Assembly (NCBI RefSeq): GCF_035594125.1
Contig: NC_087155.1
Span: forward strand, 4,334,192 to 4,398,191
DNA from: Scylla paramamosain
Lineage: Eukaryota > Arthropoda > Malacostraca > Decapoda > Portunidae
Reading direction: 5' to 3'
Length of the DNA stretch: 64,000 bases
In this document: positions 1-12,289 of the stretch, in pieces
How positions within the stretch are numbered: the first letter of the stretch is position 1
Layout: every line of letters starts with the position of its first letter
Notes under the pieces: generated by a model
What the model saw: the letters and a program-made list of their open reading frames with translations, nothing else
Told to the model about the DNA's origin: nothing
Databases searched by the model: none
Translations under genes and position numbers: made by a program

Positions 1-49
1 AACAAAAACATCAGCATGCCACTTTCATTGGCAGCGGGTGTATACTGTA

Positions 50-123
50 CAGTGTTTCCTAGTGCCTCTTCAAATTTATTTCAGTACACCCTGGGAGTGT
101 TAATACCCCAGGTTAAGAAGCAC
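50..123. mobile_element. possible very short hAT-like remnant
   Basis: The left edge reads CAGTGTTTCCTA and the right edge, read on the minus strand, CAGTGCTTCTTAAC. This is an imperfect inverted pair of the kind found at hAT ends. The flanking octamers (42-49 and 124-131) do not match well, so no target duplication supports it. The element would be only 74 bp with no coding content. It may be chance. Confidence 0.22.
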
Positions 124-1512
124 TGTAATAATACATAGTTAAGTATCTAAACTCCTTTCCCTAGTCTTATTTTCATATTTTCTTGCATATTTCCAAAGAA
201 CTCTTTAGATACCAAAAACTTCATGTAAAGTAGGAAAAAAACTATCCAGATAATAAACTAAAATTTTTGGAAAATAAAGATACTGCCAGGCTCAGATGAT
301 GGAGCATTGACTGTCAACAGTGGCAAGGTTGGTCATAAAATGGTGATTGGCATTTGTAAACAAAATTTGACATCAAGAAATAACCTTGTAACCTTCTGGA
401 AGGTTGAGTGTGACAAAGATCAAAGGTAGCTCAATGGCCTTAGGCTTTTCTTTAGAAAGGCCTTTGACCATTAGCTACTTAGGTAGAGAGTCATGAGAGG
501 AATGATGTTGACCATTGCTTCTTTCCCATCTGAGACTGGCAGCTTTTTTATTCTTTAAAAAATGTAGATAATTGGAGCACTTGTCTGAGTTGCCGGTGGT
601 CAGTGGCTTATTTAGACCGGGAGCAGATGAGCAACTCTTGTGGCACCATATTGCTGTGTTGGTGTGTGGCAGGGATGTGGCTTCCCTAAGGTTTCCATTG
701 TTTAAAAGCAAAGCTGTGCACATGAGTGTCTGAGATGAGCGACTGTGGTGAGCTGTTGTTGTGGCAGGGCTTTGTGTCGAGGACCCATGCACATAGGTGA
801 CTGTGGCTGAGCGATGGGCATGTGAAGTCATTGACGCCTGATGGACTGCTTGGCAATCATATACCAAATGTAGGTTAATTAACAAGTCATAGTTTTCTTT
901 TTACTTCTCCTTTATTATTTACATCTACATTCGATATAGATCACTTTATTATTGAAACTGAAAACTAACCAGAGATGTGGGATGTATGCTACAATAAGAT
1001 AGCAAAAGCCAAGGCATGGAAGGAGATGTGTGACATCTTCATGTCCAGCTTCAGAGAGATAGATTCCACAGGAAAAAACAAAGCATTGTGCAATGGCATG
1101 GATCTGTCCAGACCCACACCCACAGATTCACATGGGTGACTCTGTGGTGTGGCTCAGTCAAGACACAGTCACTTAAACATGCTTCAGTTCGGTGCCACAG
1201 CGTCACAGACACAAAGTCAGTCATCTGATCCCAGCCTTAAAGTAGGACTTCATATATGCTCCCACAGTTCCCTGGAGATGCACTTTCTAAAAGCACCTGT
1301 CGTGATGCATTTTGATGTACTGTACCTATTTGCAACAAAACATTAATCCTAGGTGTTTATGCTAACAGTACTCATGGGATCTGATGATGCACACTCTACA
1401 GAACAGTTATTATAAGAAAATACTCACAACTAGGCTCTCAGTATTTTCTCATTTTTTTTCTAGTCCTCTGCTACATATTTAGTTTGAAACATTTTTCCAC
1501 TGGTTCCTACAG
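124..1512. other. no recognisable gene; probable intron or intergenic DNA
   Basis: I see no coding region, transposon end or RNA gene here. A 136-codon open stretch on the minus strand (475-885) has no ATG at its start, is rich in His/Ser/Thr and matches no family I know. If the candidate exon at 1513-1551 is real, this stretch would be its upstream intron. Confidence 0.5.
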
Positions 1513-1551
1513 GGACTAATGTTTTGTCTGCCAAATCACGAAAAGAATCAA
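1513..1551 (+). other. candidate 39-bp internal microexon
   Basis: The segment is bounded by a good acceptor (pyrimidine-rich stretch ending in CCTACAG at 1506-1512) and a strong donor (GTAAGT at 1552-1557). In its third frame it reads TNVLSAKSRKES and leaves one base. Joined to an acceptor after 2457 (CCCCTTACAG), that base completes a codon and enters the long open frame at 2442-3164 in phase. Joined instead to the acceptor after 2414, the third frame runs only about 20 codons to a stop, and the first frame stops within a few codons. This is splice-site logic only; no transcript evidence is available. Confidence 0.3.
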
Positions 1552-1689
1552 GTAAGTATTATTTATGCTGCAGGCATATTGTAATGGCTAAAATATGCCA
1601 AGACGAGATAAACAGCTGGTATCAAACACACCAACTTCTAAACATCAAAAAACCCAGGGCAGGAGATAGGAGTCTGCAGTGCTGTTGTA

Positions 1690-1803
1690 AAACCTTGTGC
1701 TGTGGTTGATTGCACGAACATATCACAAAAGAAGAACCAAAGTGTGAAAGGATGGGTTGTATTTTCAAAGAAGAAAGTGGCAACTCTGGGAGGATATTGG
1801 GAG
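1690..1803 (+). pseudogene. possible THAP-like zinc-finger scrap
   Basis: Reading from 1690, a short open stretch begins KPCAVVDCTN. It has a C-X4-C pair and then a Lys/aromatic segment (GWVVFSKKK), as at the start of THAP domains. A one-base shift near 1768 would continue into KWQLWEDIGRHD, where THAP domains carry their conserved tryptophan. The distal Cys-His pair is not visible and the frame soon stops. It may be a decayed exon or transposon relic, or chance; treat it as weak. Confidence 0.18.
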
Positions 1804-2441
1804 ACATGATATAAATAGACAAGCAGCAACTCCAGAAAAGACATTGGGAGACACAATGTCAACAGGCAATCTTCACCAGTGTCCTGCTAAGATTTCACAT
1901 CAAAGCATGGTTGTTTCTTTCATATGTGCCAGGATTTATAAAGTTACGTTAATTGCATAATTTAATGGATAAAATAAACTTATATAGAGAGGGAAAAATG
2001 ACATTCGTCTCAAGGTGATGATACATCCCAAACCTGAGATAATGTGTGTAGTATTTAACTCTTTTTGCCATATTTCTTTCTCTTCATTTGATGATGAGAG
2101 CTAGAAATGTTCCTAATATTTTACAAGTTGGTTTGATAACACACAGATGATGTAAAGATTTTTTTCCAGCATACCAAGTTTTTTTTTGTGTAATATTAAG
2201 TCAGCTGGTGAATCTGGCAGTTTTCCACATCATTGTGAACACCCGTTATTTTTAAGTCAAGAAGATTACAGAGATGCATAGTATTTAGCTTTATACCTTT
2301 ACTTCCAAAAATTTTAAAGTTTAAATTACCTTATGTATGTATGAGTAGAATGTAGGCTTCTTTGATATTGATTTTCTTTCTAAAGATTTCTGTAACTTTA
2401 ATTTTTTATTGCAGGAAGGAATGACATTGTGACATCGCAAA

Positions 2442-3164
2442 ATGTCACCCCTTACAGATGTCACCAACCCTCCTGGGCATGAGCCTCTGCTTTATACTCA
2501 ACACACGATCTTCCAGAAGAGAGAAAGAATGAGACTATCCAGATCTTGTCCAAGAATCCCATGTCATCAGAGTCGAGATGAAATAAACAAGGCACAATCT
2601 CACAAAAGCTTCAAAGAAAAAATTGAATCAGTGGCAATAAAAATGTGCAATATTCAGGTTTCAGATCAGAAACATACCAGTACTTACAGCCAGGGATTTA
2701 CTGCAAACTGTATGTGTTCAAATTCAAGGAACCAAAGTGATGTACTGTTGGCTTCACAGACAACAGATATATTATTGTCACAAGCAGTAGAGACCCTTAG
2801 CCTTAGTCAAAACAGTGTTCAATCACGTTTGCAGACATCCAGTCAAACAGGCCAACACAGAAAAAAGTTGGGGAAAATCCCAGAAAAAAAACATAAAGTA
2901 AAAAGTAAAGTGGTAGCAAGTTGCAGTGGTCTTCCAGAAACACCAGGCACTTGTGAGAGTGGCATCTCCTCACAGCAGTGTGGTGCATGTGGCCAGGAGT
3001 TCACTTCCTTGCCTTTGCTCACTCTGCACTTAGCACGGCATGTGTATGATGGCCTATATGCTGCTCAGTGGTTGAATCAGGCAATGTCTTTAGTTGCATC
3101 AAGGCAACCCTCACATGATGATAAGAACAGTATTAATGGTGTACAAAATTCTTCAGTGGACTGA
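2442..3164 (+). CDS. unrecognised protein with one C-terminal C2H2 finger (host gene, 3' exon)
   Basis: An uninterrupted 240-codon frame opens with ATG at 2442 (A at -3) and ends with TGA at 3162. An in-frame TGA lies just upstream at 2430, so the frame either starts at this ATG or is entered by splicing; the acceptor after 2457 fits the candidate exon at 1513-1551. The N-terminal two-thirds is Ser/Gln-rich and low in complexity, followed by a basic stretch (residues 141-157). A single finger follows: C180-X2-C183-X12-H196-X3-H200, then an amphipathic run (LYAAQWLNQA). One C-terminal finger followed by a helix recalls ubiquitin-binding UBZ fingers as well as ordinary C2H2 fingers, but I cannot assign a family. 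It is the only long frame here not explained by a transposon. Function unknown; nuclear location is inferred from basic content only. Confidence 0.45.
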   Translation: MSPLTDVTNPPGHEPLLYTQHTIFQKRERMRLSRSCPRIPCHQSRDEINKAQSHKSFKEKIESVAIKMCNIQVSDQKHTSTYSQGFTANCMCSNSRNQSDVLLASQTTDILLSQAVETLSLSQNSVQSRLQTSSQTGQHRKKLGKIPEKKHKVKSKVVASCSGLPETPGTCESGISSQQCGACGQEFTSLPLLTLHLARHVYDGLYAAQWLNQAMSLVASRQPSHDDKNSINGVQNSSVD

Positions 3165-3394
3165 TCCATAGCAGCTTTGTCAATGCAATTTAGATTGTTG
3201 GAATCACTTCCTTATTTGTGCTATAAATGTTTATGATAAGATGTGAATGTAATTGCACGTTTTCCAGTGTTATCATCTTTCATTACATAAAATGCACAGA
3301 AAACTGTATTTTGCTTTTGGACCAGGATCTACTCAGGTGAAAATGAAGTAAAAGCACTTAATTTTTTGGAAAATTGAAATTCATAACTTTCACT
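3165..3394. other. likely 3' UTR or intergenic, ending at a LINE
   Basis: AT-rich sequence after the stop of the finger protein. No clean AATAAA is present. It runs into a 5'-truncated LINE at about 3395, so the natural end of the transcript may be displaced. Confidence 0.3.
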
Positions 3395-5161
3395 CATTGG
3401 CACCACTGCCATCTCATCTATCTCTAAAGCTGAATTCTTCACTCAGGTCTTTGCTAAAAGTTCTACTGTGGATGATTCAGGGTTTGTTCCTCCCTCTTTT
3501 CCATCCTCAGACTACTTCATGTTACCTATTAAAATTCTTTGCAGTGATGTTTTCCATGCTCTTGCTGGCTTAAACCTTTGTACCCTCAGAAGGCTTACAG
3601 ACCTGATGGGGTCCATCCTATTGTTCTCTGAAACTGTGCCTCTGTGCTTCCACCTTGCCTAGTCAAACTCTTTCAACCCTGTCTGTCAAATTTTACCTTT
3701 CCTTCTTGCTGGAAGTTTGCCTACATTCAGCCTGTACCCTCAAACTATCATCCTATTGCTTTAATTTCCTGCCTATCTAAAGTTTTGAATCTCTTCTCAA
3801 CAGGAAGATTATTAAACATCTTTCACTTCACAATCTTCTATCTGATCACCACCATGGGTTCCGTCAAGGACACTCTACTGCTGATCTTTTGGCTTTCCTT
3901 ACTGAGTCTTAGTCATCCTCTTTTAGAGATTTCGGTGAAACTTTTGCTGTTACCTTAGACGTATCAAAAGCTTTGATAGAGTCTGGCACAAAGCTTTGAT
4001 TTCCAAAGTACCCTCCTATGGTTTCTATCCTTCTCTCTGTAACTTCATCTCAAGTTTCCTTTTTGACTGTTCTTTTGCTGCTGTGGTAGATGGTCACTGT
4101 TCTTCTAAATCTTATATTAACAGTGGTGTTCCACAGGGTTCTGTCCTGTCATCCTTTTTCTTCCTATTATTCATCAATGATCTTCTAAACCAAACTTCTT
4201 GTCCTATCCACTCTTATGCTGATGATACCACCCTGGACTTTTCCACCTCTTTTTATAGATGTCCAACCCTTCAGGAAGTAAACAGTTCGTGTAGGGAAGC
4301 CACACAATACCTGACTTCTGATCTCTCTAGAATTCTAGAATTTCTGATTGGGGCAGAGCAAACTTAGTATTGTTCAATGCCTCAAGAACTAAATTCCTCC
4401 ATCTATCAACTTGACACAACTTTCCAGGCAACTATGCCCTCTTCTTCAATAACATTCAACCTGTCTCCCTCTACAGTGAACATCCTTGGTCTGAGTTTTA
4501 CTTATAATCTAAACTGGAAACTTTACGTCTCATCTCTAGCTAAAACAGCTTCTATGAAGTTAGGCATTCTAAGATGTCTCTGCCAGTTTTACTCACCTTT
4601 CCAGCTGCTAACTTTGTACAAGGGTCTTATCTGTCCAGGTATGGAGTATGCTTCATATGTCTGGGAGGGGGGTGGGGGTCCACTCATAGCACTTTTCTAG
4701 ACAGGGTGGAATCAAAAGCATTTCATCTCATCAACTCCTCTTCTCTTACTGACTGTCTTCAACCTCTTTCTCATCACCGCAATGTTGTTCTCTTCTATCG
4801 TTATTTTCATGCTAACTGCTCTTCTGATCTCACTAACTGCATGCCTCCCCTCCTTCCACAGCCTTGCTGCACAAGACTCTTCTTTCTCTCACCCCTATTC
4901 TGTCCACCTCTCTAATGCAAAAGTTAATCAGTATTCTCAATCATTCATCCCCTTCTCATGTAAACTCTGGAACTCCCTTCCTGCTTCTGCATTTCCACGT
5001 TCCTATGACTTGAACTCCTTCAAGAGTGAGGTTTCAAGATGCTTATCCTTCAGTTTTTGACTACAGCTTTGAACCCTATTTTGGGACCAGCATATCGGTG
5101 GTCTTTTTTTTTTTTTTTTTTCCCTTCCCCTTGGCCAGTGTCCCTCCTACATAAAAAAAAA
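3395..5161 (+). mobile_element. LINE family A, copy 1 (5'-truncated)
   Basis: This is a non-LTR retrotransposon fragment. Its start aligns with sequence inside the minus-strand copy at 15827-18890 (shared GGCACCA...CCATC and TCTAAAGCT), so the endonuclease half is missing. The 3' ends also match: both copies close with CTTGGCCAGTGTCC, TCCTACAT and then poly(A), here at about 5153-5161. Truncation from the 5' side with a poly(A) tail is the usual product of target-primed reverse transcription. No target duplication was found. Confidence 0.85.
3460..5058 (+). pseudogene. LINE reverse transcriptase, broken into several frames
   Basis: The fragments read in order as the reverse transcriptase and C-terminal part of an APE-type LINE of the I/Jockey broad group. 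Seen: KALISK-like thumb sequence near 3990-4020 (here ALISKVPSYGF), GVPQGSVLS near 4126-4152 and the catalytic SYADDTTLD at about 4210-4236. Downstream frames give the LINE C-terminal region with NLNWKLYVSSLAKTA and LYKGLICPGMEYASYVW. Frameshifts separate the pieces near 3960, 4370, 4690 and 4800, so no active enzyme can be made. No RNase H or endonuclease is present. Confidence 0.8.
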
Positions 5162-5925
5162 TTGTATCTGAGAACATCTGAAAATCCTGTTTTTGTTTGC
5201 ATTTGTTATTTTCAATTATTTATTTATTTATTTATTTATTTATATGAATTTCTTTATTATATTTCTAGTATTAGTGCAATATCTCTTCAATGGAGAGAAA
5301 TTATTGAGGCATTGATAGATATTTTTTTTCTATTTGTTGATGAACTCTTTATCCCTCTTGCATTTTGTTTGTTGATATTTTAAGGCATGCATTGTGTGAT
5401 TAGTAGAATCTTTACTAATGCCTACTGTGGTTATTTGCTGGTTGGCATAATTCAGTCATTTCTGTAAAAATCACTTTGAATTTTTGGTTTTAAGTACTTG
5501 TATACAATTTGCACATTTTGCAGATTAACTTATTTAAGCTAAGTGTAACCATCTTGAAAGTCAAAGGTGTGTCAAAAGAAGCATAGGGATATTCTTATTC
5601 CATGTTATTTTATGGGTATTTGGATCTCAAGTTTGTACTTTATTTCTCATGTAAAGTTTTGCTTTGTAAATACATTTTTAATGGTGATTCCATCACCCAC
5701 TTCTAATGTAAAAGCTCACGAGTACCATTCTTCCCCAAACTTTGTGTGAGTGCACTTATGTTTTGTGTCCAGTTCATATTCAGGAAACAAATTACTGGAT
5801 AGCTCAGGAAGTCTTGAATGATATTTAGTATTTAACTTTTATGTCTACTTGAGAAAGGAACATGAAATCCATGTATTTTTTTGTTATATGCTTTGTCCCT
5901 TCTTTTGAAGAAAGCCAATTGTATG

Positions 5926-5927
<2 letters not shown>
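5162..5927. other. no gene; (TTTA)n tract
   Basis: Unique-looking AT-rich DNA with a (TTTA)n microsatellite at about 5216-5244. No coding signal or transposon end was recognised. Confidence 0.5.

Positions 5928-5982
<55 letters not shown>
5928..5982. repeat. (AT)n microsatellite
   Basis: Uninterrupted alternating A and T for about 55 bp. Confidence 0.95.
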
Positions 5983-5984
<2 letters not shown>

Positions 5985-7183
5985 CATTCCCTGTGGAAGT
6001 GAGGTAAGCAACATGCACAAGAAAACTAGAGAACAGATCCAGTATTAACTTGAGCAATCATTGTTTCATAGGTACATTTGTCTTTAATCAACCCCAGAGC
6101 TGAAGTTCAGCTTTGATGCTGCTTTTTTTTTCTTACCCACCCCAGCTCATAACCAGTGTTAACTGAAATAATAAAAAATTAAATTCTTTCTAGTTCAGCT
6201 ATACTTTTAAGATTTAAGAATACTAATGTTACTTTCTGCTATTCACTTAGTTCTTGGTATCAAAATAAGAGAAGAATGAATACCAGAGGATGAGGCTGAG
6301 GCCTTCATCATCTCTCAAAAGACTCCACAATGGAAACAAAATAAAAAAAAAATAGAGAAAAAAAATGGAAGTATAAGACTTGGCATAGAGAGAATATTAG
6401 AGGAGAAGAATCTTGCCTTGTACATGTGGGGAGGGAGAGTTTTAAGGCCTGGTGTGCCTTAGAAAGCCTGAATAGTTGGTCAGTGTGAGGCATGTGATAC
6501 CTATAGATAACCCTTGTGTCACTTGTCTCACTTCAACAAGGAGTGCCACATATGCTGTTGCATTTGCTGTATACTTTATGCTTTTGCATTTAAATTAATA
6601 GAAAATTGAGCAACATTTGTGTGAGGGCATGTGAAATCTTTCTGGCATAAATTGTGTAGAACAAGTTTTTAGTCATATGACATACAAAGGCTCATTCTCT
6701 GCTCAAGTTTGTGAGTGTATTGTCATTTCAAGATAGAGGATATTAGTAGAAAGTGAGAAACATTCATGGAAGTTGTTTATGATCAGAAATTATGAAGGAA
6801 CTGGAAAGGTATATTATTTAGTTAAAAGAGAATATCTGTTATATAATAAAGCTGAAATTCCATCTGTGTTATATAATGATAAAGCTGAAATTCCAGTCAG
6901 ATCATGTCACGTCATTTTGGGCAAGTGTTTAGGCATAAGGCAGGGTATGCAACTTTTGTGATTACTGACATATATGCAGAAGGAACACTGAAGTAACATA
7001 ACAACTGATGTGCTTCAGTGCTAAGAATTTGACACTGACTTCTTTCATATCAGTGAAATACTTAATCATCAGTCTGGAAGCCTCTATCATCATAATCATT
7101 CTGGAAAGTTTGTCAAACTTAGACCAGAACTAAGGAGCTGCTCACCATATTTTTTGACCAAGATGATGTTCACCATAGGTATG
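5983..7183. other. no recognisable gene
   Basis: I see no coding family, repeat unit or transposon end in this stretch. A short direct duplication of AAAGCTGAAATTCCA occurs at about 6849 and 6880, about 31 bp apart. Confidence 0.45.
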
Positions 7184-7191
7184 CTCTAAAG

Positions 7192-7406
7192 CAGTGGTTC
7201 TCAACCTTTTGTAAGCTAGTTCAATGCAGTTGGGATCCCTTCTGCCCTGTGCCATCCACTCAACCCACTCCCCAATTATGCACCATAGATAGATAGATGC
7301 TGCATCTCCTTTGGAGTCCATGATTTTCCATGATTTTTTTCCACTCCCATCCTGTGCTCCTGCCCCCCTGGGAGAGTGTCTGTGCCCCCCTAGTTGAGAA
7401 CCACTG
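7192..7406. mobile_element. hAT-1: 215-bp non-autonomous hAT element
   Basis: The left end is CAGTGGTTCTCAACC and the right end GTTGAGAACCACTG, a near-perfect inverted pair that is classic for Charlie-like hAT elements. The flanking octamers CTCTAAAG (7184-7191) and CTCTAGAG (7407-7414) form an 8-bp target duplication with one mismatch, matching the hAT preference for nTCTAGAn-like sites. No transposase is encoded; it would have been moved in trans by a related element. Confidence 0.88.
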
Positions 7407-7592
7407 CTCTAGAGGGTCAAAATGTGAACAGTGATGTTGCAATGTATGATCTATGACAGCTTTGTCATTATAGCACAAGTGCGGTAATCTCTGTATTCAC
7501 CAAACCATGATTTCTCTCTAGAACCTCCATTCAGTAAACAAGTAAGGGAAAAAAAGTGGGAAAACCTGCCGAGATAATGTACTGACATCACT

Positions 7593-7593
<1 letters not shown>

Positions 7594-7625
<32 letters not shown>
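7594..7625. repeat. (CA)n microsatellite
   Basis: Pure CA repeat, about 32 bp. Confidence 0.95.
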
Positions 7626-7627
<2 letters not shown>

Positions 7628-7818
7628 TAGAAGAGACATCAAAAAGTATAGTTTTCCTCACAGAAGTGTCAACAACTGGAATGAACTCAGTGAAGACACT
7701 GTCAATGCTGTAACTGGCCATGCTTTTAAGACCAAACTGGATAGATATAGAGATGGGATACTAAGGGATTACTCCCCTCCCATAAACCACAACTAGGTAA
7801 ATACAACTAAGTAAATAT

Positions 7819-7819
<1 letters not shown>

Positions 7820-7860
<41 letters not shown>
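7820..7860. repeat. (CA)n microsatellite
   Basis: Pure CA repeat, about 41 bp. Confidence 0.95.
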
Positions 7861-7865
<5 letters not shown>

Positions 7866-8066
7866 AATCATGGTTATATGTATGTGTTAAATGACAGCAT
7901 TTTAAAGAGTTCCTCAGTATAATAGTCATCCTTTAAGTGACCTCGTAGCATGTGAGTGAGATAAAGGTTAATGGAGTCTGATTGTGTACATTATATGCCT
8001 AGTCTTTAGTTAGTTATATTTTTATAATTATTTTTTATACTTTGTTAATACTTAAGAATCTGTCTT

Positions 8067-8069
<3 letters not shown>

Positions 8070-8102
<33 letters not shown>
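8070..8102. repeat. (CA)n microsatellite
   Basis: Pure CA repeat, about 33 bp. It is the third CA tract within 500 bp. Confidence 0.95.
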
Positions 8103-8106
<4 letters not shown>

Positions 8107-8634
8107 TGCATGAACCTAAAGTATAAATGTGTTTGATCATATGTGTTGAGCATATCAGTAGTTTTAACTAGATTTCCAAAGTTAATTTTTTTTTTCTCCA
8201 AACTCAGATTAACAAAGTCTGACAAGTGTTAAACTATACTCAGTATATTCAGTATCTTCCTTACTCATTGGTTATATAACCTATTTTGTCTTATTTTTAT
8301 CTTGTTATCTGTTTTTATTTATTTGGGTGTGATGTAAATGTATGACTTAACTAAATTGTTATTATTATTTTTTCTTACAGATTTGGAAAGTAGCTTGTCA
8401 GCCTTCTCTGATTAACAGTGCTCATATACTTGGTTAAACACTTTATTTATAGTGAACTGGCTTCTATGGGATTGAATTGTTTATGTGTACATCTATAATT
8501 TCGTAAGAATTTTCCAAAACTTGTCAGTTTCAGTCAGGGTTGGAAAAATCACAATTTTTCTAAACAAAGATAATAAAAATCTTTTTTTTTTTTTTTATCA
8601 GATTTTCAAAAAATACAAATTGATTTTAAAAAAT

Positions 8635-8665
<31 letters not shown>

Positions 8666-8722
8666 TTTGTTTATTTTTTATTTATTTATTTATTTATTTA
8701 TTTTTTATTTATTTATTTTTTT
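8635..8722. repeat. (TTTA)n imperfect tract
   Basis: TTTA tetranucleotide repeats with short T-run interruptions. Confidence 0.9.
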
Positions 8723-9448
8723 TATCTTTGTTTGTTTCCATTGGTTATTTGTTTCAGTCTTATGATGCCATTTTCTTCTATTAAACTTGGCCAATCTTAA
8801 ATGAAACCATAGTTTAATATACATTAATGAAGATGAGTTTTTCACATGAAAATCATAAGTAGGACTAATAGTTTAATTAGATCTGTTATGTTAAAAGTAA
8901 CTAACTTTGCATAAAAAATAAAAGAAAGAATTAACCCTCTAAGACCCAAAGGTAATACTTGTTCATTCTTTTCAGTGGCAGGGAGTGTGCATGATTGAAG
9001 AACCCATTTTTGCACTCAGAATTGTTTAGTTTCAAGAGATATTTCCCACCTTGTACTTATATTATGTGTATGAATTATATGCCATTATCATTATAGATAT
9101 TTTCTATAACATTACCACATAAAATAAAGTAAAATAAGCCAAATTGATTACAATATGGGTCTTGGAATAAATACATATGAACTGTGATTTCAGTTCACAG
9201 CAAAAAAAATTAGTGGGCCAACTTTTTATGTATAGACTTCCAAAACATGTGGCATTGTGTTAGCTTCCCAATGAAAGAGTTTGTTTTCTGTGAAATAGTT
9301 TAGCATCCTGCAGAAATGAGCTAAAACTAAATGTTTCCAGAAAAACTGTATTTTCTTATATCTATTAGGTTTTTTCATCAATTATTTATGATACAGTTTT
9401 GAATTTGATTTTGCCATGTAAAACTACTCACAACAAAGATAATGGATG

Positions 9449-9453
<5 letters not shown>
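8723..9453. other. no recognisable gene
   Basis: AT-rich sequence without a coding frame or repeat unit that I can identify. Confidence 0.45.

Positions 9454-9527
<74 letters not shown>
9454..9527. repeat. (AT)n microsatellite
   Basis: Pure alternating A/T of about 74 bp. Confidence 0.95.
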
Positions 9528-9530
<3 letters not shown>

Positions 9531-9758
9531 TTTCTTTATATTTATATCAACCCTGCGTTAGTAAATACGTACATACCGCCAGAATTAACACCATATTTTC
9601 TCGCAACTTTCCTGTGTAAAATAGTAATTTTATATGCTTATAATAATGAGAATTTTCAAAAGAATATCAGTGATGTCTTCAAAGTTTTCATATCTGGAGT
9701 ATTTCCTGGGATATGTTCATGTTTCTTTGACTAACCACTAAACAAAAATGTAATAATT

Positions 9759-9760
<2 letters not shown>

Positions 9761-9849
<89 letters not shown>

Positions 9850-9933
9850 TTTTGAAGAAGGATAATTTTCAAATCTAATATATAAATAGGTTTGAAAATT
9901 ATCATTATCCTTCAAAATTGTATGGTTATTATG

Positions 9934-10007
<74 letters not shown>
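9761..10007. repeat. palindrome: (CT)n - inverted arms - (GA)n
   Basis: A (CT)n tract (9761-9846) is followed by an arm with AATTTTGAAG and GATAATTTTCAAA (9849-9873). A short loop and the complementary arm (9891-9919) come next, then a (GA)n tract (9935-10007). Because CT and GA tracts are complementary, the structure could fold as one hairpin with a stem near 100 bp. The inner arms differ by a 3-bp offset. Confidence 0.85.
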
Positions 10008-10010
<3 letters not shown>

Positions 10011-10084
10011 AATATCACAAGTGCAATCTTAGACTACTGCAAAAAAAGTCCGGACTTGGATTTAAATGCTGTTACCAAATGTTA

Positions 10085-10536
10085 CAGTAAAATCCCTCTT
10101 ATCCGGCATCAACGGGACCGCCGACATGCCGGATACTTGAATAGAAGTGAAATTATGTCCACAATCACCACCCTACACTCACTCATCTTACCATAACAAA
10201 GGTCAGCTGATCTTAATCAGCAGCTGATCTGATCAGCTGCTTAAGTGCAAGCACAACACGCTTCCTCTTTTCTACAACTTTAGGCATGATGAAGGCATCA
10301 GGCGATAAACAGTGCACACGCGGGACTGAGTCACTGAGTAAACACAGTGCAGAGGGCTGCAGGTGGCGCGAAGCAGTGCGCTCTGGTGGCGAGGGGACAA
10401 GTATGCCTCGCACGGGAATTTTAATTGATTTTATGAGTACACATTGATTTTTTATTGATTTTAAGGCTCGGGGAAAAATGTGCCGGATACTTGAAGCTGC
10501 CGGATACTCGAATGCTGGATGAGAGGGATTTTACTG
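10085..10536. mobile_element. Tigger-1: internally deleted Tigger/pogo element
   Basis: The 452-bp element starts CAGTAAAATCCCTCTTATCC and ends GAGAGGGATTTTACTG, inverted terminal repeats of the pogo/Tigger branch of Tc1/mariner. It is flanked by TA at 10083-10084 and 10537-10538, the expected target duplication. Its two subterminal regions match those of the element at 13858-14976 almost base for base, so both descend from one parent. It keeps only the first codons of the transposase. Confidence 0.9.
10213..10287 (-). pseudogene. Tigger transposase N-terminus only
   Basis: From ATG at 10287 on the minus strand the frame reads MPKVVEKRKRVVLALKQ. This is the start of the CENP-B-like N-terminal helix-turn-helix of Tigger transposases, which bind the element ends; the basic KRKR and the following hydrophobic helix are the hallmark. 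The match ends after about 17 residues where the internal deletion begins. The remaining DNA-binding and DDE domains are absent. The reading direction agrees with the C-terminal fragment in Tigger-2. Confidence 0.6.
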
Positions 10537-10538
10537 TA

Positions 10539-11322
<784 letters not shown>

Positions 11323-11471
11323 TAAACCATTAGTTTTACTCGATATAACACTTAAACAATTTTAAAGTACAGTATATTTAATTTTGATATAAATCAAGAT
11401 TTTTGACATTTAAATAAGTTTAAATAACTGGATTTAAATTTTATTTAAATCAAACCAACCCTGGTTTTAAT

Positions 11472-12289
11472 AGGACAATTTATCCTCTTAAGTGCCAGTC
11501 TTAAATTTTAAGGGTTGACTTATTTTTGAGTGTACTAAGTGAGCCTATACCTTGCATTAGCTATAAGTGAAGTGGCAAGGCAGTGTATCCTAAGCTTTAA
11601 GGATATCTTTGCTACTTCTAATCCATTTATTTCAAATACAGTAGAAAGTTTTTGAGTTTGGGACCAATTACTTTTTAAGACATTTCTGTAAACTTCAAAG
11701 TGCCTTCCATCATACATGTGTATACTGTACTTGCTGTTTTGTACTGTCAAACTCATTTCTCCATCAAAATATTATGTACTTGTTTCAAGATAATTTTTTT
11801 ATATTGTGTTTTCTGTCATGATTTCATAATTTCATGATTTATATATACCTATATAATTCAATAGTTACTGTAATACAAGTGGTATAATGCATTAGGATTA
11901 GATAAAGCAGCCAAGCAAATGTATAGAATTTAAATTTCTAGGACTGTTTTCCAAGGTTCAAAGCAAGCATCTATGTTATATTTATCTTTTCCTTTGTTTC
12001 ATATCCATTTATGTTTTATAAATCATACATCAATGGGAGTGTGGAGATGTTCCCAAATATTAACCAAAGTTGAAGTACAATTTCATTGTCAGCCAGTTTT
12101 AACAAATAGTAAATTCTTAGGATAGTTGTCCAAACACTAGTGAAAATAATAATGAAATAAAAAAAATTACTCATCTTGAAAGTTCTTATTAATTACATCC
12201 TTAAAAATTTCTCATTATTGTAGGGAATTATCATGACGTCATTACATCAGTGACCATCAAGCGCCACCTCCTCTCTGCCATGACTACAT
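11472..12289. other. no recognisable gene
   Basis: No coding family, repeat unit or element end was seen. Confidence 0.45.

Noticed and set aside
475..885. 136-codon minus-strand open frame
   Set aside because: No ATG at its start, Ser/Thr/His-biased, no motif or splice context.
7192..7406. SINE with a tRNA-like head
   Set aside because: No A or B box; the inverted ends and 8-bp duplication show a hAT element instead.
9399..10196. Open frames of YIYI or RERE repeats around microsatellites here and at 11 kb, 15.5 kb, 19.7 kb, 43.5 kb, 44.3 kb and 59.3 kb
   Set aside because: They are translations of (AT)n, (GA)n or (CA)n; no coding evidence.
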